From JBFHRB01 sp041591915 (GTDB lineage Bacteria; Actinomycetota; Nitriliruptoria; Nitriliruptorales; Nitriliruptoraceae), in the NCBI GenBank assembly GCA_041591915.1, contig JBFHRB010000217.1:1-5691 (forward strand): a stretch of 5,691 nt of DNA. The letters run 5' to 3'. Position numbers and translations under genes: made by a program. Each line of letters begins with the position of its first letter. Within the stretch, counting starts at the first letter, position 1. Below are positions 1 through 5,549 of this stretch, piece after piece. A model generated the notes under the pieces. It was not told where the DNA came from. It saw only the letters and a list, made by a program, of their open reading frames with translations, and searched no databases.

Positions 1-1178
1 ACCTCCTGCGCCCCGAACCGACGCACGAGGTGGTCGAAGAAGCTGTACGCGAGCTGGTAGCTCAGGAAGATCCGGTCCCGGCCCCCTGTGGTGAAGTCCG
101 CGTCGTCCGGGACCTCGCCGTCGAACACCCCCCTCGCGATCAGGTCGCCGACCAGGCCCAGCCCCGTCGTCGAGCGCAGCTCGCCGAGACGCTGCGCGAC
201 GCCCTCCTCGACCCACGACGGCGTCATCGGGCCGGCGTGCGGACGGGTCGCGACGTGCAGGAGCTCGTGGGCGAGGATCGACTCGCGGGTGGCGCTGCTG
301 CGGTCGAGGAAGCGATCGGGGTTGATCATGATGCGGTTGCCGGTGAGCTCGTAGTCCCCGAGCTCACCCGACGGCGTCGCGACCGCGAAGGCGACGAAGT
401 TCGACAGGTCGAAGGTGACGTGGAGGAGCTCCCCGAGCTCATCCTGGTCGCGCGGCACGAGGATCGGCACGGCCTCGGGCCACGGGAGGGGCCAGCGTTC
501 GCCGATCAGCTCCAGTGCCGACCGCGCCTCGACCAGCACCTCGTCGATGTTGCGCATCCCGGGGTGGTGCAGCGCGGCGATCGGCGGGGCGCCGGAGACG
601 ACGACCGGGCCGTGGTCCCAAAGGTGGTCGACGCTCACGAGGCCGAGCGCCTCGGCATCGGCGTCCGAGGCGATGCGCCAGACGCCGTCGTCGCCGAGCG
701 CCAGGGTGAGGAAGAGGTCGTCGGCCGCAGGGCCGGTCTGGTCGAAGCCCTCGAGCGCGTGTTCCTCGACCACGTAGCGGACCTGCACCTCGCGGTCGGC
801 GAACCGTGCTCGGACGCGGCCGGTCGCGAGGTCACCGAGGCTCGGGTCGAGCACGAGCGCGTACGTCGCGAGCGGCACGTCAGACAGGTTGTTCGCGCGC
901 GCCAGCCAGCGGACGCCGAAGTCGCTCGCCGGGTCGTGCAGCCAGGGACGGAGAAGGTGCGGGTCGGCGGCGACGAAGGCCTCGGCGACCGCATCGAGCG
1001 TCGCCTGCATCGACGCCTCGACAGCCGGGTCCTCGATCCCTGGCTCGGCGTCCGCCGATGGCTCCGGCTGCACGCCCTGCTCGTCGCCTCGCAGGGGCTG
1101 CACGACCTCGATGCCACCGCACGCGGTCGCCAACAGGGCCATCGCGACCAGGGCGATCGCCGTGCGACCGATCCGCAA
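1..1178 (-). CDS. Putative secreted lipoprotein with NTF2-like region and HExxH zinc metallopeptidase domain (peptidase MA-like), C-terminus beyond window
   Basis: Reading the minus strand from TTG 1178 gives 392 codons without a stop, to the left edge. Residues 1-20 are a short lipoprotein signal peptide (LRIGRT, hydrophobic core, LLATAC with C20 as lipidation site). A linker rich in Asp, Glu and Pro follows. Residues about 52-175 look like an NTF2/SnoaL-type fold, ending in a typical GDDGVWRIA strand. Residues about 200-392 resemble gluzincin peptidases of the MA-like type. H304-E305-L-L-H308 would supply two zinc ligands and the catalytic Glu, and WVEEG at 322-326 the third ligand (probably E325). 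The later AYSFFDHLVRRFG stretch is usual in that family. The TTG start is chosen because GGGAGGG lies 5 bases upstream and the signal peptide begins there; ATG 1142 would leave too short a signal peptide. It is divergent from the 1244 gene. The substrate is unknown. The domain call is by motif only. Confidence 0.85.
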   Translation of the reverse strand, partial: MRIGRTAIALVAMALLATACGGIEVVQPLRGDEQGVQPEPSADAEPGIEDPAVEASMQATLDAVAEAFVAADPHLLRPWLHDPASDFGVRWLARANNLSDVPLATYALVLDPSLGDLATGRVRARFADREVQVRYVVEEHALEGFDQTGPAADDLFLTLALGDDGVWRIASDADAEALGLVSVDHLWDHGPVVVSGAPPIAALHHPGMRNIDEVLVEARSALELIGERWPLPWPEAVPILVPRDQDELGELLHVTFDLSNFVAFAVATPSGELGDYELTGNRIMINPDRFLDRSSATRESILAHELLHVATRPHAGPMTPSWVEEGVAQRLGELRSTTGLGLVGDLIARGVFDGEVPDDADFTTGGRDRIFLSYQLAYSFFDHLVRRFGAQE

Positions 1179-1183
1179 CTCCG

Positions 1184-1190
1184 CCCTCCC
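1184..1190 (-). promoter_or_regulatory. Ribosome binding site for the metallopeptidase lipoprotein
   Basis: The minus strand reads GGGAGGG followed by five bases and TTG at 1178. This is the main support for the TTG start; the next in-frame ATG lies inside the signal peptide. Confidence 0.6.
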
Positions 1191-1203
1191 ACGAACGCCG
1201 GGG

Positions 1204-1213
1204 GACCTAGGGT
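1204..1213. promoter_or_regulatory. Possible overlapping divergent -10 elements around CCTAGG
   Basis: The 65-base gap between the divergent starts at 1178 and 1244 contains the palindrome CCTAGG (1206-1211). Read on the plus strand it gives TAGGGT (1208-1213), 36 bases before ATG 1244. Read on the minus strand it gives TAGGTC (1209-1204), about 31 bases before TTG 1178. Both fit a loose actinobacterial -10, but no convincing -35 is visible on either side, so this is inference from position and base content. Confidence 0.3.
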
Positions 1214-1243
1214 TCCACAGACGTCCCCTCCAGGAGCGACAGC

Positions 1244-1636
1244 ATGGATCGCCGCACCGCCGCAACCCTGCTCGCCGCCGGCCGGGTCGTCATCGGCACG
1301 GCCCTGTTCGCCGCACCGCGGCAGGTCGCCGATGGCTGGCTCGGCGAGGCCGGCGCGGCACCCGCCACCCACTTCGCACTGCGCGGGCTCGGAGCACGCG
1401 ACGCGGCCATCGGGCTGGGGGCGCTGCTCGCCAACTCGACGGGCCGCAACGACGACCACTGGATCGAGGCGGGGATCGTGGCCGACCTGGGCGACGCGGC
1501 CGGCGTGCTCATGGCCCGCGACGGCCTCCCGTTCCGCGCGTGGGCGTCCACGGCCCTGATCGCCGGCGGCGCCGCGGCCCTCGGGCTCTGGATCCGCATG
1601 CTCGCCGACGAGGTCGAGCCCCAGCCCGTTCGGTAG
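1244..1636 (+). CDS. Small four-helix membrane protein, DUF4267-like
   Basis: A 130-residue protein with about four hydrophobic segments: residues 6-24, 43-63, 76-92 and 99-119. The Arg-Asp pair in the second segment (LGARDAAIGLG, 48-58) and the overall layout resemble small actinobacterial membrane proteins of the DUF4267 type, for which I know no biochemical function. ATG 1244 is preceded by AGGAG (1232-1236) at a spacing of seven bases, which supports the start. The C-terminal tail is short and charged. It is divergently arranged from the metallopeptidase lipoprotein and followed after 40 bases by another small gene in the same direction. The family name is from memory of sequence character and is tentative; that it is a real membrane protein gene is much surer. 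Confidence 0.8.
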   Translation: MDRRTAATLLAAGRVVIGTALFAAPRQVADGWLGEAGAAPATHFALRGLGARDAAIGLGALLANSTGRNDDHWIEAGIVADLGDAAGVLMARDGLPFRAWASTALIAGGAAALGLWIRMLADEVEPQPVR

Positions 1637-1639
1637 CTT
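1634..1639 (+). promoter_or_regulatory. Possible -10 element (TAGCTT) for the 77-residue protein gene
   Basis: TAGCTT starts at the stop codon of the preceding gene and lies 43 bases before the GTG start at 1677. It resembles the TAGnnT motifs at 1208 and 2614, also in front of plus-strand starts. No clear -35 is seen. Low certainty. Confidence 0.25.
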
Positions 1640-1676
1640 CAGTCGCGTCGTCCCCCAACACGAACGGAGCACCACC

Positions 1677-1910
1677 GTGGAAGAGCTGGTCAAGCGCCTG
1701 CAGGACAAGGTCGGGCTCGAGCCCGAGAAGGCCCAGCAGGCGGCGATGACCGCCCTCGGCTTCATCAAGGACAAGCTCCCGGGCCCGCTGGCCGATCAGG
1801 TCGAGAAGGTGCTCGCGGGCGGGCCGGACGCGATCGCCGACCTCGCGGACAAGATCCCGGGCGGCGTGGGTGACGCGCTCGGTGGGCTCTTGGGCGGCAA
1901 GAAGGACTGA
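1677..1910 (+). CDS. Small helical protein of unknown function
   Basis: A 77-residue protein starting at GTG 1677, with GGAG (1666-1669) seven bases upstream. Residues 1-47 look like two or three amphipathic helices: a VEELVKRL-type opening, KAQQAAMTALGFIKDKLP, then PLADQVEKVL. The last part (residues 48-77) is Gly-rich, with IPGGVGDALGGLLGG and a basic end GKKD. The pattern is like short bacterial proteins of the DUF2267, DUF2780 and DUF937 sort, in which a Glu-Lys-rich helical unit is followed by KxKLPGPLAxQ and a glycine-rich tail, but I cannot fix the family. There is no signal peptide or clear membrane segment. It lies between the small membrane protein gene (40-base gap) and the NlpC/P60-type gene (45-base gap), all on the same strand. 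Confidence 0.8.
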   Translation: MEELVKRLQDKVGLEPEKAQQAAMTALGFIKDKLPGPLADQVEKVLAGGPDAIADLADKIPGGVGDALGGLLGGKKD

Positions 1911-1923
1911 CGCCGACCCCTTT
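1892..1923 (+). terminator. Possible weak terminator at the end of the 77-residue protein gene
   Basis: GGGCGGC (1892-1898) can pair with GCCG-A-CCC (1912-1919) with one bulged A and a 13-base loop that holds the stop codon. TTT (1921-1923) follows. The hairpin is imperfect and begins inside the coding region, so it may only attenuate transcription or be chance in GC-rich DNA. Confidence 0.25.
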
Positions 1924-1955
1924 CGTGACACGGCCCCGCTGCCGACCATGAACAC

Positions 1956-2558
1956 ATGGGCAGCATCGGACTAGTCACGGTTGACAACATCGCCCCCGGC
2001 GATGTGGGCTTCGTCCGTGGCAGCTCCACCTGGGGCGAGGTCGTCGCCCGGATCACCGGCTACGACGTTGCCCACACGGTCGTCTACCACCGGCGCCTCG
2101 CCGACGGTCGCGACGGGCGCCAACGCTGGCTCGTGGCGGAGATGTCCGCGTCGCGGGGCGCGCGGTTCGTCGTGCACGAGGACGAACCCGTCCACGTCGT
2201 CCGAGTCTGGCGCGATCGGCGCGAGCAGCGGCGGTTGCTGGGCTACTCCCGCGACACGGTGCGCCGCGGGGCTGCGTACGACTGGGCCGAGATCGGCCGC
2301 TGCCTCGCGGACGTGCTCGGACGCCAGCCATATCGGCGCCGCCTGAACGGGCGGGAGATCTGCACGACACATGCACTGCAGGCGATCCTGTACGCGCGCC
2401 CGGACCTGTCCCGACTCTTCCCGGACCCCGACGAGCCGTTCTCTCCCGGCTCGCTCCACGACCGCCTCGTGGGCGCCACGCGCCCCGTGCGCGAGCTCCG
2501 GCCGCTGGCGGCGCTGCGGGCGATGGACCTCCCGGCCATGGAGCGCGCGTCCGCCTGA
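1956..2558 (+). CDS. Circularly permuted NlpC/P60 (YiiX/YebB-type) papain-like hydrolase
   Basis: A 200-residue protein with the order typical of permuted NlpC/P60 proteins, where the catalytic His precedes the Cys. GDVGFVRGSSTWGEVVARIT (15-34) matches the usual GD-(I/V)-xxxRG opening. H40 sits in YDVAHTVVY, the place of the SHVGI motif. E62 in VAEM is the polar residue. YDW (108-110) is followed by GREICTTHALQAI, in which C136 takes the place of the Cys in YCSELV. Known relatives are thought to act on peptide, amide or ester bonds in wall or lipid substrates; the substrate here is unknown. No signal peptide is evident, so it is probably cytoplasmic, and the protein is rich in Arg. ATG 1956 has no recognisable Shine-Dalgarno sequence. 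ATG 1948 is out of frame and soon meets a stop. The conserved part begins at residue 14, so the start cannot be much further down. Confidence 0.8.
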   Translation: MGSIGLVTVDNIAPGDVGFVRGSSTWGEVVARITGYDVAHTVVYHRRLADGRDGRQRWLVAEMSASRGARFVVHEDEPVHVVRVWRDRREQRRLLGYSRDTVRRGAAYDWAEIGRCLADVLGRQPYRRRLNGREICTTHALQAILYARPDLSRLFPDPDEPFSPGSLHDRLVGATRPVRELRPLAALRAMDLPAMERASA

Positions 2559-2590
2559 GGAGACGATCGCCCGACCCCTCCTCACTTCTC
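2556..2590 (+). terminator. Possible weak terminator after the NlpC/P60-type gene
   Basis: TGAGGAG (2556-2562, including the stop codon) is perfectly complementary to CTCCTCA (2578-2584). The loop is 15 bases and a pyrimidine run CTTCTC follows. The stem is only seven pairs and there is no real T-run, so certainty is low. Confidence 0.3.
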
Positions 2591-2613
2591 GGCGGCCACG
2601 GCACGTCGCGCAC

Positions 2614-2619
2614 TAGCGT
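2614..2619 (+). promoter_or_regulatory. Possible -10 element (TAGCGT) for the acidic protein / uspA unit
   Basis: TAGCGT lies 33 bases before the TTG start at 2647, in an 88-base gap, which is the natural place for a promoter serving the two-gene unit that follows. It resembles the motifs at 1208 and 1634. No clear -35 element is visible. Confidence 0.35.
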
Positions 2620-2635
2620 TGGGCTGGCCCAGCCG

Positions 2636-2640
2636 GAGGA
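2636..2640 (+). promoter_or_regulatory. Ribosome binding site deciding the TTG start at 2647
   Basis: GGAGGA-type sequence (CCGGAGGA ending at 2640) six bases before TTG 2647. The gene has no ATG or GTG near its N-terminus, so this site is the main support for the TTG start. Confidence 0.7.
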
Positions 2641-2646
2641 CCGCCG

Positions 2647-3030
2647 TTGCCCGAGCCACCCTCGGATGCCGCGCTCGACAAGCTGCTCGAGCGCATCGAG
2701 CAGAAGTCGTGGCAGCGCCCTGACTGGGCGACCTCGGTCGACCTGGGCTACCTCGCCGGCAAGCGGTGGGCCCTGCTCGAGGCGTCCATCCAGGAACTCG
2801 CGAACGCGGACCGGCTGCTAGAGGACCTCGAGGGCGACGGCCTCGAGGAGGACGACCAGGAACGCGTGGAGCGGATCTACGACTCCATGGCCTCGGCGGG
2901 CCTGCTCCCCGACGGCGCTGCCGAGCTGACGTTCGACGAGTACGCGCGCTTCATGATCGGTGTCCTCATCGGGGCGAACGAGACGTTCAAGCTCGTCCGC
3001 AAGCACATGAGCGAGAAGTTCCCGCCCTAG
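2647..3030 (+). CDS. Acidic, mainly helical protein of unknown function, probably co-transcribed with the uspA-like gene
   Basis: A 127-residue protein starting at TTG 2647 behind a strong ribosome binding site. I do not recognise the family. Residues 7-22 form a charged helix, and residues 31-63 are a long helix running into an acidic stretch (LLEDLEGDGLEEDDQERVE, 57-75). Residues 76-86 and 96-120 are further helices, the last ending in basic LVRKHMSEKFPP. There is no signal peptide, membrane segment, or set of Cys or His that would suggest a metal site. The stop at 3030 is followed after 26 bases by the uspA-like ATG, so the two genes are probably one transcript. That linkage hints at a stress- or dormancy-related role, which is inference only. 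G/C-ending codons as in its neighbours support it as a real gene. Confidence 0.8.
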   Translation: MPEPPSDAALDKLLERIEQKSWQRPDWATSVDLGYLAGKRWALLEASIQELANADRLLEDLEGDGLEEDDQERVERIYDSMASAGLLPDGAAELTFDEYARFMIGVLIGANETFKLVRKHMSEKFPP

Positions 3031-3056
3031 GCGACGGCGGGAGTCGGAGGGTCGAC

Positions 3057-3500
3057 ATGGGACGCATCGTGGTGGGCCTCGACGGCTCCCGGGGATCCAT
3101 CGCCGCGTTCGACTGGGCGGTCGCCGAGGCACGCCTGCGCGGCGCGACGATCGACGCCGTCCTCGTCTACCGCTACGCAGACGCGAGCTGGAGCTTCGCC
3201 GGCGAGGGCGTCGTCCTGCCGATGCGCAGCTTCGAGGAGGTCGAGGCCGACGCCGAGGCGGCGCTGCAGTCCCACCTCGCGGAGGTCGCCAACCACGCCG
3301 AGGGCGTCGAGGTCGACCATCACGTGATCGAGGGATCGCCTGCGCGGGCGCTGCTCGAGCATGCCGAGGGGGCCGACCTGCTCGTGGTCGGCAGCCGCGG
3401 CCACGGTGGGTTCACCGGGCTGCTCCTCGGCTCCGTGAGCCACCAGGTCGTCCACCACGCTCCGTGCCCCGTCGTGGTCGTCCCGAATCCGGGCGACTGA
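3057..3500 (+). CDS. Universal stress protein, UspA family, ATP-binding type
   Basis: A 147-residue single-domain Usp. It opens with RIVVGLDGS (3-11), where D9 is the conserved Asp that contacts the adenine nucleotide. At the C-terminal side it has the exact ATP-binding signature G-x2-G-x9-G-(S/T): G112, G115, G125 and S126 in VVGSRGHGGFTGLLLGSVS. The ending HHAPCPVVVVP is also standard for the family. The length is the usual one. Such proteins bind ATP in the cytoplasm as dimers and act in starvation, hypoxia or other stress responses; the partner here is unknown. ATG 3057 is preceded by GGAGG (3046-3050) with six bases between, so I prefer it to any longer reading of the open frame, which would overlap the gene before. 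It follows the acidic protein gene by 26 bases and ends just before a strong hairpin. Confidence 0.95.
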   Translation: MGRIVVGLDGSRGSIAAFDWAVAEARLRGATIDAVLVYRYADASWSFAGEGVVLPMRSFEEVEADAEAALQSHLAEVANHAEGVEVDHHVIEGSPARALLEHAEGADLLVVGSRGHGGFTGLLLGSVSHQVVHHAPCPVVVVPNPGD

Positions 3501-3524
3501 CGGCGCGTGCCGGGGCAACGACGA

Positions 3525-3546
3525 CGGGCCCGCCGAAGCGGGCCCG
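3525..3546. terminator. Strong hairpin terminator between the converging uspA-like gene and tRNA-Val
   Basis: CGGGCCCGC (3525-3533) and GCGGGCCCG (3538-3546) form a perfect nine-pair stem closed by the loop CGAA. It lies 24 bases after the uspA-like stop and 13 bases after the tRNA 3' end, between converging transcripts, so it can serve both. Neither side has a long T-run, as is common for hairpin terminators in GC-rich actinobacteria. Confidence 0.75.
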
Positions 3547-3559
3547 GATCGTGAGGAGA

Positions 3560-3634
3560 TGGTGGGCGTAGCTGGGTTCGAACCAGCGGCCCCCGCCGTG
3601 TGAAGACGGTGCTCTTCCACTGAGCTATACGCCC
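3560..3634 (-). tRNA. tRNA-Val (anticodon CAC), with encoded CCA
   Basis: The minus strand folds into a complete cloverleaf of 75 bases. The acceptor stem GGGCGTA pairs with TACGCCC, followed by discriminator A and an encoded CCA (3562-3560). The D arm is GCTC-AGTGGAA-GAGC. The anticodon stem is CCGTC with GGCGG (one G-T pair), and the loop TTCACAC carries anticodon CAC at 3602-3600. The T arm is GCTGG-TTCGAAC-CCAGC. The CAC anticodon reads the valine codon GTG, which is heavily used in this GC-rich DNA. The gene lies downstream of the anti-sigma gene on the same strand, 83 bases after its stop, and is followed by the hairpin at 3525-3546. Confidence 0.95.
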
Positions 3635-3676
3635 ATGTCCTGCCTCGCTCGCCCGAGGGTCCGTGAGGCGCGCGGG

Positions 3677-3682
3677 AGGGTA
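3677..3682 (-). promoter_or_regulatory. Possible -10 element (TACCCT) for tRNA-Val
   Basis: On the minus strand TACCCT lies about 43 bases before the tRNA 5' end, in the gap after the anti-sigma gene. It fits the TAnnnT form, but the expected -35 place reads GGCTGG, which is a poor match. The tRNA could equally be read from the upstream operon. Confidence 0.25.
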
Positions 3683-3717
3683 GCAGCGGTGTGGAGGCGC
3701 CAGCCCGCCACGCGCGG

Positions 3718-4452
3718 CTAGGAAGCCGCGGCCACGGACAGGTCCGCCTCCGCGAGGATGTCGCCGGTCGGCGCACGTTGTCCGTCGTCGAGCGGGAACG
3801 ACTCGATGGAGACGACGAGGCGCGTGGCGCCCTCGATCGGCTCGTGCACGAGCAGCGTGCCGTCGGGCAGCTGCGCGTCCGACAGCGACATCGCCCGGAC
3901 GCGGTCACGCGGCCCCAACAGCCACACGATGAGGCGCTCGTCGCGCTGCATGGCCGGGAGGTCCATCGCACTCATCGCCACGTAGCCGTACCCGGTCCCG
4001 ACCGTGACCTTCAGCCCGCTCTCGGTGACCGGTACGAGCTCGCCCATGGTCAGGACCTCGACCACCTGGCCGCGGACGTCGAGCACCTCGGACTGGATCG
4101 CGTTGACGCGGCGCAGGTGGTAGTTCCAGTAGCTCAGGCCGAGCACCGACACCAGCAGGAACGCCAGCAGCGCCCGCCTGGCAGCCGGTGACAGCACGAT
4201 GAACGGCTCGTCGCGCGCGACGTCGTCAGCGCGGCGGTCCTGCTGGCCACCGTGTTCCTCCAGCAGCGCGTCCCGCTCGGCCTCGGCCAGATCGGCGGCG
4301 ATGCCGCGCAGCTCGGCGACGCGGAGTCGGCAGTCGCGACACTCGAGGAGGTGCAGCCGGAAGACCGAGGCGTCCGAGACGCGCAGGCCACCGAGGACGT
4401 GACTGACGGCCATGGCCTCGTAGTCCTCGTGCTCCCGCTGCTGCTCGCTCAC
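3718..4452 (-). CDS. Membrane anti-sigma factor, zinc-finger (ZAS) N-terminus and RskA-like C-terminus
   Basis: A 244-residue protein. The N-terminal cytoplasmic part (about 10-60) looks like a zinc anti-sigma domain: the AVSHVLGGL helix, then H34-x3-C38-x2-C41 in FRLHLLECRDCR. H18 may be the fourth ligand. Residues 92-111 form the single membrane helix. Residues 112-135 could be a short coiled coil. The outer part (about 145-240) matches the RskA C-terminal domain: VAMSAMDLPAM, LIVWLLGP, PDGTLLV, and LVVSIESFPLDDGQRAPTGDIL, which is the equivalent of the usual TVEPxGGSxxPTGPIL. Such proteins hold an ECF sigma factor at the membrane until regulated proteolysis releases it. No sigma gene is in the window. 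The GTG start at 4452 overlaps the lgt stop as GTGA, which suggests translational coupling; GGAGGAG lies 14 bases upstream, a rather long spacing. Confidence 0.8.
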   Translation of the reverse strand: MSEQQREHEDYEAMAVSHVLGGLRVSDASVFRLHLLECRDCRLRVAELRGIAADLAEAERDALLEEHGGQQDRRADDVARDEPFIVLSPAARRALLAFLLVSVLGLSYWNYHLRRVNAIQSEVLDVRGQVVEVLTMGELVPVTESGLKVTVGTGYGYVAMSAMDLPAMQRDERLIVWLLGPRDRVRAMSLSDAQLPDGTLLVHEPIEGATRLVVSIESFPLDDGQRAPTGDILAEADLSVAAAS

Positions 4453-5504
4453 GCTCGGTCCGGTCGCTCCTCCGCGTCGGGCTCGGTCTGGCCCGCAGTG
4501 GTCAACACGCCTGCACCGTCGTCTTCATCCGTGCCCGGACTCGCCGGCGGATCGGCCTCCTCGCCACCGGGCGGGGTGAGCCACGGCAGGTCGGGCTCCT
4601 CAGGGTTCCACGCCCAGGGCCGTTTCGTCCACGGCTTGCGCGTCACGAGGTAGCCCGTGAGCACCGTGTAGGCGGTGACCAGGGCCCACTGGGAGCCCGT
4701 CAGCCCGAACCAGCGACGGTCCTCGCGCGCGAAGTCCGTGAGGAAGCGGGTGAGCCCGTAGCCGTACACGTAGACGGCGACGAAGAAGCCGTCCCAGCGC
4801 GGCTTGCGCTCGAGCCACACCATCAGGAGCAGGAGGATCGCGGCGGTGCCGAAGTCGTACAGCGCGGTCTGGTGGAGGGCGATGTCGTAGCAGCCCTGCA
4901 CGGGGGGCTCGATGGCTCCGCTCGTCACCGCCTCCAGCGGGTACGAGGACGGGGCGTTGTACGCGAAGCCGTTCGTGGCCCGGTCCCAGTAGTTGCCCGA
5001 GCACGTCCAGCCGAGCGGGAAGTTGCCCGCCGGGTTGCCGATGTGGTCGCCGATGAGCAGGTCACCCGCGCGCCCGATGACCAGGCCGAGCGCGATGCCG
5101 GGCGCCGCGGAGTCGAGGACCTGCAATGGCCGGTAGCCGCGCCTGATCATCACCGGGTAGGCCGCGACGACCGCGCCGAACAGGCCGCCGAGGAAGGTCA
5201 GTCCACCCTCCCACAGCCGGAAGGCCGACAGCGGATCGTCGGCGTAGATGTCCGTGTGCGTCAGCACGAAGAAGAGGCGCGCACCGATGATCGCGCCGAT
5301 GGCCGCGCGCACGAGCAGTTCCTGGACCGACTCGCTGACGTTGTCGACGTAGCGGTGCCCGAGTCCGCGCTTCTCCGCGCGGGGCAGCATGAGCCTCGCG
5401 CCGAGCAGGAAGCCGACGGCGATGCCGATGCCGTGGGGCGAGACGGCCGCATCACCGAAGAGCGGGATGCGTTCGAGGATGGGGAAGGAGATGGCGGCGA
5501 GCAT
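4449..5504 (-). CDS. lgt: Prolipoprotein diacylglyceryl transferase family protein with divergent active-site residues
   Basis: A 351-residue membrane protein with about seven hydrophobic segments between residues 1 and 290. Family landmarks, aligned by eye to E. coli Lgt, are: HG at 24-25, GARLFFVL (74-81), WEGGLTFLGGLFG (98-110), IGRAGDLLIGDHIG (143-156), HQTALYDFG (211-219) and YGLTRFLTDFAR (249-260). R145, G156, Y249 and R253 fit E. coli R143, G154, Y235 and R239. Other key positions differ: H24 for Y26, L105 for H103, D148 for N146, D153 for E151 and D257 for E243. Lgt moves diacylglycerol from phosphatidylglycerol to the lipobox Cys of prolipoproteins, and this protein may do that or a related transfer. 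Residues 303-351 are a Pro- and acid-rich tail absent from E. coli Lgt. ATG 5504 has GAGG (5512-5509) four bases upstream. It follows the HMA gene by 45 bases and overlaps the anti-sigma gene by four. Confidence 0.9.
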   Translation of the reverse strand: MLAAISFPILERIPLFGDAAVSPHGIGIAVGFLLGARLMLPRAEKRGLGHRYVDNVSESVQELLVRAAIGAIIGARLFFVLTHTDIYADDPLSAFRLWEGGLTFLGGLFGAVVAAYPVMIRRGYRPLQVLDSAAPGIALGLVIGRAGDLLIGDHIGNPAGNFPLGWTCSGNYWDRATNGFAYNAPSSYPLEAVTSGAIEPPVQGCYDIALHQTALYDFGTAAILLLLMVWLERKPRWDGFFVAVYVYGYGLTRFLTDFAREDRRWFGLTGSQWALVTAYTVLTGYLVTRKPWTKRPWAWNPEEPDLPWLTPPGGEEADPPASPGTDEDDGAGVLTTAGQTEPDAEERPDRA

Positions 5505-5549
5505 GGGACCTCGGGTGCGGTGCCGCGGCCCTCAGCCGGGCGGTCGGTG

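Noticed and set aside
30..1559. A 509-codon open frame on the plus strand.
   Set aside because: Its product is low-complexity Arg/Asp/Val-rich with no domain. It is antisense to the lipoprotein gene and runs out of frame through the 1244 gene. GC-rich codon bias on the true strand keeps such antisense frames open.
635..1774. A 379-codon minus-strand open frame overlapping three genes.
   Set aside because: It crosses the divergent gap and covers the 1244 gene antisense. Its product is Arg/Ser-rich without recognisable motifs, and the correct minus-strand frame carries the lipobox and HELLH.
1971..2585. A 204-codon minus-strand open frame opposite the NlpC/P60-type gene.
   Set aside because: The plus-strand frame has conserved H, E and C motifs in the right order; the antisense product has none.
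2905..2955. An EF-hand-like stretch (LPDGAAELTFDEYARFM) in the acidic protein.
   Set aside because: The spacing of acidic residues does not fit the 12-residue calcium loop and the first ligand Asp positions are absent.
2766..3056. A longer N-terminus for the UspA protein, using an upstream ATG in the same open frame.
   Set aside because: The extra part is Arg/Gly-rich shadow sequence overlapping the acidic protein gene. The Usp domain starts exactly at ATG 3057, which has GGAGG six bases upstream.
3027..3971. A 314-codon minus-strand open frame.
   Set aside because: It runs through the tRNA-Val gene, the terminator hairpin and antisense to the uspA-like gene, and starts inside the anti-sigma gene in another frame.
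5505..5549. A possible hairpin (GCCGCGGC and GGCTGA/CCGCCC pieces) between the HMA gene and lgt.
   Set aside because: The complementary parts are short and overlap the GC-rich background, with no T-run. A terminator here is not supported.
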